A stretch of 7,341 nt of DNA from Bacteroidia bacterium. GTDB lineage: Bacteria > Bacteroidota > Bacteroidia > Bacteroidales > GCA-2748055. Shown here piece by piece: positions 1 to 5,699 of the stretch. Below the pieces are notes generated by a model. That model worked only from the letters and a program-made list of their open reading frames with translations. It was not told the DNA's origin and made no database searches. Both the position numbers and the translations under genes were made by a program. Every line of letters starts with the position of its first letter. Within the stretch, counting starts at the first letter, position 1. The DNA lies in NCBI GenBank assembly GCA_030596245.1, contig JAUVKN010000218.1:1-7341 (forward strand). Reading direction: 5' to 3'.

Positions 1-111
1 AAATAAGTAATAATACAGCTATAATATTACAAGGAAAGTAATAAATTGTAAATTAACTGTGAAATGTATAACGGGAATTTTTCTTCCGGGTTATATTCAT
101 TGACTAGTGGA

Positions 112-181
112 AAGGATATTCAATACGGAAGCCTATACTTATTTGCGTAGCGAAGAATTTCAGTGACGTTTGAATTTCTTT
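112..181. repeat. Foldback repeat element, copy A (70 bases)
   Basis: This imperfect palindrome lies 16 bases beyond the stop codon of the Crp/Fnr gene. The outer arms, 112-123 and 170-181, pair at 11 of 12 positions (one T-T mismatch at 117/176, one G-T wobble). The apical hairpin is TTTGC (142-146), loop GTA, GCGAA (150-154), followed by an A-G mismatch (141/155) and two more pairs. It aligns without gaps to 3985-4054 with 50 of 70 identical bases, and the paired positions show compensatory changes. I do not recognise the family. It could be a dispersed intergenic (MITE- or REP-like) element or a structured 3' UTR. Confidence 0.6.
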
Positions 182-197
182 TTTATTTATATTGAAT

Positions 198-884
198 TTA
201 ACCGAACTCCGCAATGGATTTAAGCGTATCCATGTTCACGATATGGATGGTTTTCCCATAAATCTTCAGGATTCCATCCCTTCGGAACTCACTTAAAGAC
301 CGGATAACGTTCTCGGTGGTCATACCCACATACTCGGCCATCTCTTTGCGGCTCAAAGGGAGGTCAAATTCAGAGGAGAAGTATACATCCTGTGAAAAAT
401 AGATCAACAGGAAGGCTACCCGACCCCTCAAATGTTTTGTGCGAATTGCCAGTGAATCGAGAATGATCTTATCGGCTACTTTGCTCATTTTTTTCAACAG
501 GTTGAGAGCGAGGTTACCATTGTCACTTGCGATGGATTTGATATCCTCCATTTTTATGTTGCAAGTGACAGAATCTTCCAAAGCCGAAACAGAATAGTTG
601 TATTGATCGTTGGAAAATACACTGAGCAGACTTACATAGTCAAACGGCTTGGAGATGGAGATGATTTGTTCTTTACCGTAACTATCACTGCGAAATTGCT
701 TAACGAGACCACTTTTTAGGTAGACGAAATCCTTGATCATTGTTCCCTCTTTAATGATGGATTCGCCCTGACTAAACTCCTTCTCCACTTTTCCGGAGCA
801 TATCATATCCAGTTGATCTCCTTCGAGGTTTTCGAAAAAAAGGCCTTTTAGCTCACATAATTCGCAAGTGCAACTGGGGTCCAT
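198..884 (-). CDS. Crp/Fnr-family transcriptional regulator, possible Fe-S redox sensor
   Basis: A 228-residue regulator with an N-terminal cyclic-nucleotide-binding-like beta-barrel (about 15-125), a dimerisation helix (about 125-158) and a C-terminal winged helix-turn-helix (about 173-228). The recognition helix around 190-200 keeps Glu191 and Arg195, which match FNR Glu209 and Arg213; FNR Ser212 is replaced by Ile194. Cysteines lie at 5, 7 and 10 (CTCELC), plus 29 and 108. Cys108 in SVTCNI aligns with the FNR cluster ligand Cys122 in MVCEI, so a [4Fe-4S] oxygen or NO sensor is possible, but the N-terminal spacing (CxCx2C) differs from E. coli FNR. Start chosen at ATG 884; a TTG directly upstream (887) would add one residue. 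AAGGA lies three bases before that TTG-ATG pair. It is divergent from the sulfide-oxidation operon with FNR-like palindromes between, so it probably controls that operon and perhaps itself. The family call is firm; signal and targets are inferred. Confidence 0.9.
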   Translation of the reverse strand: MDPSCTCELCELKGLFFENLEGDQLDMICSGKVEKEFSQGESIIKEGTMIKDFVYLKSGLVKQFRSDSYGKEQIISISKPFDYVSLLSVFSNDQYNYSVSALEDSVTCNIKMEDIKSIASDNGNLALNLLKKMSKVADKIILDSLAIRTKHLRGRVAFLLIYFSQDVYFSSEFDLPLSRKEMAEYVGMTTENVIRSLSEFRRDGILKIYGKTIHIVNMDTLKSIAEFG

Positions 885-898
885 CAATCCTTACTTAA

Positions 899-912
899 AT
901 GTTGGTCAACAT
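899..912. promoter_or_regulatory. 14-bp palindrome ATGTTG-GT-CAACAT
   Basis: A perfect two-fold symmetric site (six-base arms, two-base centre) starting 15 bases upstream of the regulator's ATG, in what would be its 5' leader. It has the same 14-bp size as the two palindromes at 921-934 and 938-951, but a different half-site (TGTTG instead of TGAT). It may be a diverged site for the same protein, a site for another regulator, or coincidence. Confidence 0.4.
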
Positions 913-920
913 ATCCTGTC

Positions 921-934
921 ATGATAGTTATCAT
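921..934. promoter_or_regulatory. FNR/CRP-like operator, ATGATAGTTATCAT
   Basis: A perfect inverted repeat, ATGATA-GT-TATCAT. Its core TGAT-N4-ATCA fits the classic Crp/Fnr family operator (FNR box TTGAT-N4-ATCAA), with A instead of T at the outermost position. It lies between the divergent Crp/Fnr gene and the sulfide-oxidoreductase operon. It is about 70 bases upstream of the start site predicted from the -7 element at 985-992, a class I-like position. Confidence 0.6.
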
Positions 935-937
935 ATT

Positions 938-951
938 ATGACAATTATCAT
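938..951. promoter_or_regulatory. FNR/CRP-like operator, ATGACAATTATCAT
   Basis: A near-perfect copy of the neighbouring operator, with one symmetry break (TGAC-N4-ATCA instead of TGAT-N4-ATCA). The two centres are 17 bases apart, so two dimers would bind side by side on slightly different helix faces. It lies about 53 bases upstream of the predicted operon start site. Confidence 0.55.
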
Positions 952-965
952 ATCGTTTCACAAAT

Positions 966-973
966 CAAACTTA
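966..973 (-). promoter_or_regulatory. Candidate Bacteroidota -7 element for the Crp/Fnr gene (TAAGTTTG)
   Basis: On the minus strand the sequence TAAGTTTG matches the Bacteroidota -7 consensus TAnnTTTG. Transcription would start near 961, about 75 bases before the regulator ATG, placing all three palindromes downstream of the start site. That arrangement would suit autorepression. I see no good -33 TTTG at the usual spacing, so the call is tentative. Confidence 0.3.
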
Positions 974-984
974 ATAGGTACCGT

Positions 985-992
985 TATTTTTG
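985..992 (+). promoter_or_regulatory. Candidate Bacteroidota -7 element for the sulfur operon (TATTTTTG)
   Basis: TATTTTTG matches the Bacteroidota -7 consensus TAnnTTTG and lies 62 bases upstream of the flavoprotein ATG. The only -33 candidate is a weak TTTC at 956-959. The start site would be near 997, with a leader of roughly 55 bases and the FNR-like palindromes just upstream. Start-site position is inferred. Confidence 0.4.
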
Positions 993-1054
993 TAACAGCA
1001 ATTCGAAGATAATGGTTTACGAAGCAAAACTCAATAAATATAACTAGCAAAATT

Positions 1055-2293
1055 ATGAAAAAAATTTTAATACTGGGTGGGGGTACAGCAGGTACCATGA
1101 TGGCCAACAAGCTTTTCAAAGCCCTGGACCGCCAGGATTGGGAAATTACCATCGTGGATCAGCACAAGACCCATTATTACCAGCCAGGTTTCCTTTTTAT
1201 CCCTTTTGGGATCTATAATAAATCGGATGTGATCAAACCCAAAGGAGATTTCTTTCCATCGGGTGTAAAAGTCATTTACCAGGAGATAGACCGAATTGAC
1301 GGTGACAATAATAAGGTGTTTTTGATGGATGGTAGTTCTCTTAACTATGATTACATGATTATTGCCACGGGGACCCAGACCCGGCCGGATGAAACCCCCG
1401 GACTCCATGGAGAACAGTGGTACAAAAGCATCTTCGACTTCTATACCATTGAAGGAGCTGTGGCATTACAGCGGTTCTTTAAAACATGGGAGGGGGGCAA
1501 ACTGGTTCTCTGTATTTTTGAGCTTCCTTTTAAATGCCCGGTTGCTCCCATTGAATTTGTGTGCCTGGCAGAGGCCTATTTCACTGAGAAGGGGATGCGT
1601 GATAAGGTAGACATCACATATGTAACACCACTGCCCGGGGCATTCACCAAACCCATTGCTACCAAAATGCTGAGTCAGTTGCTTGATGAGAAGAACATCA
1701 AGGTAATCCCCGATTTTTACCTGGAAAGTGTGGACAGCGAGAAAAAGGTAATAAAGTCCTATGACGAATTGGAGATCCCCTATGATGTGCTTACCATAGT
1801 CCCAGTGAATATGGGATCAGAAATGGTTGAGCGTAGCGGACTGGGCGATGATATGAATTATGTGGAGACCGATAAGGAAACACTTCAGTCGAAAAAGCAT
1901 GAGAATATTTTTGTTCTTGGGGATGCTGCTAATTTACCCACTTCCAAGGCTGGTTCTGTAGCGCACTTTGCAGCAGAGATCCTCTTTGAGAATTTCATGA
2001 ATGCCATCGAGAACAGGCCTCTGACAGCGAAATTTGATGGCCATGCAAACTGTTACATCGAGACAGGTTATGGCAAAGGTGCATTGATCGACTTCAATTA
2101 TGATACTGAGCCGTTGCCTGGGACATTCCCTCTTCCCGGAATAGGTCCCTTCGGATTGTTGCGAAACACCAAGATCAACCATTATGGTAAAATGATCTTC
2201 CGTTGGATCTACTGGCATATTCTTTTGCGGGGCAAGGAGATGCCCATTGAAGCCCATATGACCATGGCCGGTAAGAAAAACAACATTGATTAA
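1055..2293 (+). CDS. Sulfide:quinone oxidoreductase-like FAD-dependent oxidoreductase
   Basis: A 412-residue flavoprotein of the SQR/flavocytochrome c sulfide dehydrogenase family (usual length about 380-430). The N-terminal Rossmann motif GGGTAG is at 8-13, the ATGTQTR segment at 104-110 and the second FAD motif VLGDAANLP at 287-295. Cys161 in KCPVAP and Cys333 in ANCYIETG sit where the two redox-active SQR cysteines are expected; Cys153 and Cys170 are extra. I see no equivalent of the third cysteine (Cys124 of the Aquifex enzyme). The C-terminal stretch around 378-394 (IFRWIYWHILL) is amphipathic and aromatic, as in SQRs that dip into the membrane to reach quinone. There is no signal peptide. 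The expected reaction oxidises sulfide to sulfane sulfur or polysulfide and passes electrons to quinone. Being first in an operon with TusE/DsrC- and DsrE-type proteins supports a sulfur substrate. The subtype is uncertain, and another disulfide- or persulfide-linked flavoprotein role is possible. Confidence 0.85.
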   Translation: MKKILILGGGTAGTMMANKLFKALDRQDWEITIVDQHKTHYYQPGFLFIPFGIYNKSDVIKPKGDFFPSGVKVIYQEIDRIDGDNNKVFLMDGSSLNYDYMIIATGTQTRPDETPGLHGEQWYKSIFDFYTIEGAVALQRFFKTWEGGKLVLCIFELPFKCPVAPIEFVCLAEAYFTEKGMRDKVDITYVTPLPGAFTKPIATKMLSQLLDEKNIKVIPDFYLESVDSEKKVIKSYDELEIPYDVLTIVPVNMGSEMVERSGLGDDMNYVETDKETLQSKKHENIFVLGDAANLPTSKAGSVAHFAAEILFENFMNAIENRPLTAKFDGHANCYIETGYGKGALIDFNYDTEPLPGTFPLPGIGPFGLLRNTKINHYGKMIFRWIYWHILLRGKEMPIEAHMTMAGKKNNID

Positions 2294-2304
2294 CTGAATT
2301 CGAC

Positions 2305-2973
2305 ATGGCAGAAAATACTTCAAAGCAGATTGCTGAGTTGAACCAGAAGGTCGACACGATCCTGGAATATGTGAATCAGCAGAGACTTAAATCTCAGGCC
2401 ATTGATGATCTCATTGGTGATGCCTCGATTATTGGCAAGGATGTATATGACTCCACTGTGAAAGCACTGGATGATCATGAGGTGATCCTGGACCCGGATG
2501 AACTCAGAGAATTGGGAATCAGGGTTGCCCAGAATGTGGGAAATTTCAATGTAATGCTCGATACCCTTGGCAGTGCAATGGATCTTATGAGAGACGTGGG
2601 TCCCATTGCCAATGAGGTGATCATCGATGGCACCAAAAAGCTACATGAATTTGAACAGAAAAGTTATTTCGAATTTCTGAGAGAATTTGGCCACATCATT
2701 GACAACATAGTCACCTATTATGGGGTGGAGGATATGCGGATGCTGGCTGACAATGTGGTAGCTATCTTAGATACGGTTAAAAATCTGACACAACCTGATA
2801 TGCTCAAATCTGTAGACAACGCAGTGAAGGTATTTGCAAGTCTCGAAATGGAGAATATCCCTGAGTACTCCATATTCAAAGTAATGCGCGAAATGAATAA
2901 ACCGGAAATGAAGAAAGCATTAGGATTCTTCATTACGTTTATGCAAAATATGAATAAGAATGTTATTAGTTAA
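2305..2973 (+). CDS. DUF1641 family protein
   Basis: A 222-residue soluble protein with no cysteine, no signal peptide and no clear membrane segment. Residues 5-30 have coiled-coil-like heptads (IAELNQKVDTILEYV). The C-terminal segment around 195-215 (MNKPEMKKALGFFITFM) resembles the conserved end of DUF1641 proteins, which is the basis of the call. It starts 11 bases after the flavoprotein stop, so the two are almost certainly co-transcribed. Its biochemical role is not established. With no cysteine it cannot carry sulfur itself. A structural or adaptor role, perhaps holding the flavoprotein or the small sulfur carriers together, is inference from position alone. Confidence 0.75.
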   Translation: MAENTSKQIAELNQKVDTILEYVNQQRLKSQAIDDLIGDASIIGKDVYDSTVKALDDHEVILDPDELRELGIRVAQNVGNFNVMLDTLGSAMDLMRDVGPIANEVIIDGTKKLHEFEQKSYFEFLREFGHIIDNIVTYYGVEDMRMLADNVVAILDTVKNLTQPDMLKSVDNAVKVFASLEMENIPEYSIFKVMREMNKPEMKKALGFFITFMQNMNKNVIS

Positions 2974-2994
2974 AAACCTATAAATTAATAAGTT

Positions 2995-3306
2995 ATGGCA
3001 CAAAAAACAATTGCAGGACAAAGTATTGATTTAAACGATGAAGGATACATGGTTGATGCTTCCCAGTGGAACAGGGAGGTTGCTTCAGAAATGGCAAAGG
3101 AAGGCGGAATTGAACTCACCGACAAGCATTATGAAGTACTGGACTTTTTACGTGCAGCCAATGAGAAAGGAGAAACGCTGACCATCAGAAGAGTTGGAAA
3201 ATCAGGGATTGTGGACATCAAAGGATTGTATAAGTTATTTCCTGGTGGACCGCTGAAATATTCTTCCAAGTATGCAGGTATTCCCAAGCCGGCCAGTTGT
3301 ATTTAA
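2995..3306 (+). CDS. TusE/DsrC-family sulfur carrier protein
   Basis: A 103-residue protein of the DsrC/TusE/DsvC family (usual length 100-115). The penultimate residue is Cys102 in the hallmark C-terminal arm GIPKPASCI; this cysteine (CysA) carries a persulfide. The second cysteine of true DsrC (CysB, 11 residues upstream) is replaced by Ser91, so the protein cannot form the intramolecular CysA-CysB disulfide or a DsrC trisulfide. It is therefore TusE-like or a DsrC-related carrier rather than a sulfite-reductase substrate. In E. coli TusE relays sulfur from TusBCD to MnmA for tRNA thiolation. Here the partners are an SQR-like enzyme and a DsrE2 protein, which points to handling sulfur from sulfide oxidation. 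It starts 21 bases after the DUF1641 gene and ends 19 bases before the DsrE gene. Confidence 0.9.
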   Translation: MAQKTIAGQSIDLNDEGYMVDASQWNREVASEMAKEGGIELTDKHYEVLDFLRAANEKGETLTIRRVGKSGIVDIKGLYKLFPGGPLKYSSKYAGIPKPASCI

Positions 3307-3325
3307 TCCAAAAAAACTAGAAACA

Positions 3326-3826
3326 ATGGCAAACAATGAATCCCCGTTAAAGAAGGTATGCATCATCTGTGCCAAGGGCACTATCGAAGATGTATACGCA
3401 ACACTGGTAATGGCCAACGGAGCCGTAATGGAAGGAATTGAGGCAAAAGTCTTCTTTACCTTCTTCGGCCTGGATGCCATCACCAAGAAGCAGATGAACC
3501 GGATCAAGACAGCTACCGTTGGTAATCCAGCCATGAGAGCACCCGGTGGCTTACCATTCCCCACCATTCTGGGAATTATTCCAGGTGTGGAAGCCGGAGT
3601 ATCGGCTATGATGAAAAGTTCAATGGGAAAACTTGATATCCCTCCAGTGGACGAGTTTCTTGAAATGATCACAGCCGGAGGAGGCGAAATTTACGCCTGC
3701 AAACTGGGCATGGACATGTTCAAACTTAAGAAAGAGGATCTGTGGGACGAGGTGAAAGATGTTCTGACCATTGGCGACTTCTACGGCCTATGTGGTGGAG
3801 AGAATACGCAGATCATCTTTACATAA
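3326..3826 (+). CDS. DsrE2-type DsrE/DsrF-like family protein
   Basis: A 166-residue DsrE-fold protein. Cys12 and Cys15 (VCIIC) are in the first strand. A hydrophobic stretch at about 78-98 (PTILGIIPGVEAGVSAM) fits the membrane-associating segment of the DsrE2 group. The motif ACKLGMDMF places Cys125 at the conserved DsrE2 active-site position, and there is a further Cys156. DsrE proteins accept and donate persulfide sulfur and in several sulfur oxidisers exchange it with TusA or DsrC partners; the TusE-like neighbour is the natural partner here. Such proteins are often auto-annotated as peroxiredoxins. The start is ATG 3326, preceded by an A-rich leader. An in-frame ATG at 3272 would overlap the previous gene and add 18 non-conserved residues, so I rejected it. 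It is the last gene before the terminator. Confidence 0.85.
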   Translation: MANNESPLKKVCIICAKGTIEDVYATLVMANGAVMEGIEAKVFFTFFGLDAITKKQMNRIKTATVGNPAMRAPGGLPFPTILGIIPGVEAGVSAMMKSSMGKLDIPPVDEFLEMITAGGGEIYACKLGMDMFKLKKEDLWDEVKDVLTIGDFYGLCGGENTQIIFT

Positions 3827-3869
3827 TATATTCCGAATCCTAAAGCAGGTATTACAAATTTGAATATAA

Positions 3870-3900
3870 AAGGGGGCCAACCGGCCCCCTTGTTTCTCTT
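3870..3900 (+). terminator. Strong rho-independent terminator, probably bidirectional
   Basis: A perfect 9-bp stem AAGGGGGCC / GGCCCCCTT (3870-3878 and 3883-3891) with loop AACC, followed by a T-rich tract (TGTTTCTCTTTG). It lies 43 bases after the DsrE2 stop and ends the sulfur operon. Read on the minus strand, the hairpin is followed by TTTTATATT, so it may also stop prfB transcripts coming from the right. Confidence 0.9.
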
Positions 3901-3955
3901 TGTTTTGGGGTAATTGTTATATCGAAAGAATATTTAGGCGAAGTGACTATAATAT

Positions 3956-4012
3956 TTTGTAGGCAGCTTGGGATTTAGTATCGAAAGGACAATCAACAAA
4001 GCCACCTACAAA
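3956..4012. repeat. Inverted repeat overlapping foldback copy B
   Basis: TTTGTAGGCAGC (3956-3967) is complementary at 10 of 12 positions to GCCACCTACAAA (4001-4012), with 33 bases between. The right arm is also the GCCAC arm used inside the 3985-4054 foldback, so the two pairings are mutually exclusive. Copy A has no matching left arm. Confidence 0.45.
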
Positions 4013-4054
4013 TAATTGCGAAGCAATGATTTTCAGTGGCGGTTGAATGTCCTT
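3985..4054. repeat. Foldback repeat element, copy B (70 bases)
   Basis: This nearly full-length palindrome lies seven bases beyond the prfB stop codon. Outer stem: 3985-3997 with 4042-4054, 12 of 13 paired. Middle stem: GCCAC (4001-4005) with GTGGC (4036-4040). Inner stem: AAAT (4010-4013) with ATTT (4029-4032), an A-G mismatch (4014/4028), then ATTGC / GCAAT closing a GAA loop (4020-4022). It aligns base for base with 112-181. Both copies keep the apical 5-bp stem, the three-base loop and the A-G mismatch, although the sequences differ. The family is not recognised. Confidence 0.65.
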
Positions 4055-4061
4055 GAGAACT

Positions 4062-5151
4062 CTATTTTCCCCCAAACTCCATCAGGAATGCCTTAATAAA
4101 GGGGTCCAGCTCTCCATCAAGGACTGACTGAACATTGCTGGTCTCATGGTTGGTACGCAGATCCTTCACCAGCTTGTAGGGGTGGAGCACATAGTTGCGG
4201 ATCTGCGATCCCCATTCGATTTTCATTTTGCTGCCTTCGATGGCTGCTTGCTTCTCCCTCTTCTTTTGGAGTTCGATCTCATAAAGGTGAGATTTCAGAA
4301 TCCGCATGGCATTTTCCCTGTTCTTCAACTGGGACCGGGTTTCGGTGTTATCCACTGTGATGCCTGTGGGCAGGTGCCTGACACGGACACCGGTTTCTAC
4401 CTTGTTCACATTTTGTCCGCCTGCTCCCCCTGACCTGAAGGTATCCCATTCAATGTCGGAAGGATTCACCACAATCTCGATGGATTCATCAATGACGGGA
4501 GTGACAAAGATGGAGGCGAAGGAGGTATGACGACGGTTGTTTGAATCAAAAGGGGATAAACGGACCAGGCGATGGACACCATTCTCACTTTTCAGGAACC
4601 CATAGGCATAGTTGCCCGAGAATTCCAGGGTCACCGATTTAAGTCCGGCCTCATCACCCTGCACCATATGGAGTTCTTTGACTTTGTACTTGTGCTTTTC
4701 TCCATAACGGATGTACATCCGCATGAGCATTTCAGCCCAGTCCTGGCTTTCTGTGCCCCCGGCACCTGAATTAATTTTCAATATGGCACCCAGACTGTCC
4801 TCCTCGTTGCGCAGCATGTTTTTTGATTCTAATTCTTCGGTAAGGGTGAGTGCAGTGCTAAACTGTGCCTCTACCTCTTCTTCGGTAGCTTCCCCTGCTT
4901 CAAGGAATTCAGCGAGAACATTCAGGTCTTCAGCAGCCGTCTTTACCTTGTAATACCCCTCTACCCAGCTCTTCAACTGCGCAATTTTCTTTAATTGTTC
5001 CTCTGCGGATTTGGGGTTATTCCAGAATTCGGGATCATGGGTCCGCTGCTCTTCCTCTTCTATCTGGATGGTTTTGCTATCGACGTCAAAGATGCCTCCT
5101 TAACGCTTCCAGGCGTCCATTCAGATCTTTAATCTGGTCGGATGTGATCAT
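4062..5151 (-). CDS. prfB: Peptide chain release factor 2 (RF2), with programmed +1 frameshift
   Basis: RF2 recognises UGA and UAA stop codons and triggers peptide release in the ribosome. The gene needs a +1 frameshift: frame one runs from ATG 5151 for 21 codons (MITSDQIKDL...LRRHL) to an in-frame TGA at 5088-5086; skipping T5088 continues with GAC (Asp22) to TAG at 4062-4064. The full product is 362 residues, the normal RF2 length. The stop-recognition tripeptide SPF is at 199-201 (LVRLSPFDSNNRRH) and the catalytic GGQ at 244-246 (SGGAGGQNVNK). The SPF, rather than PxT, identifies RF2 instead of RF1. It lies 50 bases after recX on the same strand and may be read from an upstream transcript and from its own promoter at 5168-5175. 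An apparent TTG start at 4976 is only an internal in-frame codon. This is not a pseudogene. Confidence 0.97.
5085..5100 (-). promoter_or_regulatory. RF2 programmed +1 frameshift site
   Basis: The minus strand reads AGG AGG CAT CTT TGA C. This contains an internal Shine-Dalgarno AGGAGG three bases upstream of the slippery CTT, then the in-frame TGA followed by C, the poor-termination context. It matches the E. coli prfB signal (AGGGGG TAT CTT TGA C) in order and spacing. When RF2 is scarce the ribosome shifts +1 and completes RF2; when RF2 is abundant it terminates after 21 residues, giving autoregulation. Confidence 0.96.
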
Positions 5152-5167
5152 TTTAGAAAATTTTCAG

Positions 5168-5175
5168 CAAAGATA
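5168..5175 (-). promoter_or_regulatory. Candidate prfB promoter -7 element (TATCTTTG)
   Basis: TATCTTTG on the minus strand is an exact match to the Bacteroidota -7 consensus TAnnTTTG and lies 16 bases upstream of the prfB ATG, in the 50-base recX-prfB gap. A TTCG 21 bases further upstream could be a weak -33 element. It would give prfB a promoter independent of prmC-recX, with a leader of only about a dozen bases. Confidence 0.45.
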
Positions 5176-5201
5176 GGAAAGAAATCGGGACACGGACGAA
5201 G

Positions 5202-5699
5202 TCAATCTTCATCCGTCATATTCAGCACCCGATGGATCAAATCCGGTTCAAATCCACGTCCGGCTGCAAATCTGTATAGTTTTCCTTTTCGTCTGAACTG
5301 ATTCTTCTCTTTCAGAGATGCTGATTTACTCTGAATCAGATCCACACAGGTTTGGAAATAAGCTTCTACATCGATCTGATCAAGTGCATTCTGAATTATA
5401 TCTTCGCCAATGCCCTTCTGACGCAGCATATAGGAGATTTTTATTTTGCCCCAACGGTTGAATCTGAATTTATCTTTTACAAAAAATACAGCATACCTGC
5501 CGTCATCCAGGAAATTTTCATTCTGCAGTTTCTGAATGATCCGTACCCTGTCCTCTTCCGACAAATTCCACTCTTTCAGCTTCTCCCTGATCTGTCCCGT
5601 GCACTGTTCCTGCCTGCTGCAAAGAGCAGCTGCACGCCGGAGGGCATCAGTGTATTCCAGCTCCTTACTTTTCGGCTCTGATGAATCTTTCCTTTTCAT
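5202..5699 (-). CDS. recX: Regulatory protein RecX
   Basis: A 165-residue, highly charged alpha-helical protein with the RecX three-helix repeats. Typical features are DALRRAAALCSRQEQCTGQIREKL near 18-41, the segment LQNENFLDDGRYAVFFVKDK at about 58-77 and FNRWGKIKISYMLRQKGI at about 79-96. RecX binds RecA filaments and limits RecA recombinase and coprotease activity in the cytoplasm. The start ATG 5699 lies inside the 3' end of prmC (35-base overlap in another frame), so translation is probably coupled. recX sits beside recA in many bacteria; here it follows prmC instead, an arrangement I recall from other Bacteroidota. The family call is solid. Confidence 0.92.
   Translation of the reverse strand: MKRKDSSEPKSKELEYTDALRRAAALCSRQEQCTGQIREKLKEWNLSEEDRVRIIQKLQNENFLDDGRYAVFFVKDKFRFNRWGKIKISYMLRQKGIGEDIIQNALDQIDVEAYFQTCVDLIQSKSASLKEKNQFRRKGKLYRFAAGRGFEPDLIHRVLNMTDED

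Noticed and set aside
7..30. Inverted repeat GTAATA / TATTAC near the left edge
   Set aside because: Six AT-rich pairs with a long loop in an AT-rich region are likely by chance, and the context to the left is missing.
78..94. Terminator-like GGAA/TTCC hairpin in the left flank
   Set aside because: Only four consecutive pairs form and no T-tract follows on either strand.
1934..2323. Open frame antisense to the flavoprotein 3' end
   Set aside because: Its sequence has no recognisable domain and mirrors the codon pattern of the real gene; the same holds for the other antisense frames over prfB, recX and prmC.
3272..3325. Longer N-terminus for the DsrE2 protein starting at ATG 3272
   Set aside because: It would overlap the TusE-like gene by 35 bases and add residues unlike the family; ATG 3326 has an A-rich leader and gives a normal length.
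3985..4054. Integron attC site (GTTGAAT fits GTTRRRY and the element is a palindrome after a gene)
   Set aside because: The complementary core AATCAAC breaks RYYYAAC, copy A fits neither core, no integrase is present and the preceding gene is prfB, a core gene and not a cassette.
4062..5151. prfB as a pseudogene or shortened gene starting at TTG 4976
   Set aside because: The canonical RF2 frameshift motif restores a full 362-residue protein with both SPF and GGQ motifs.
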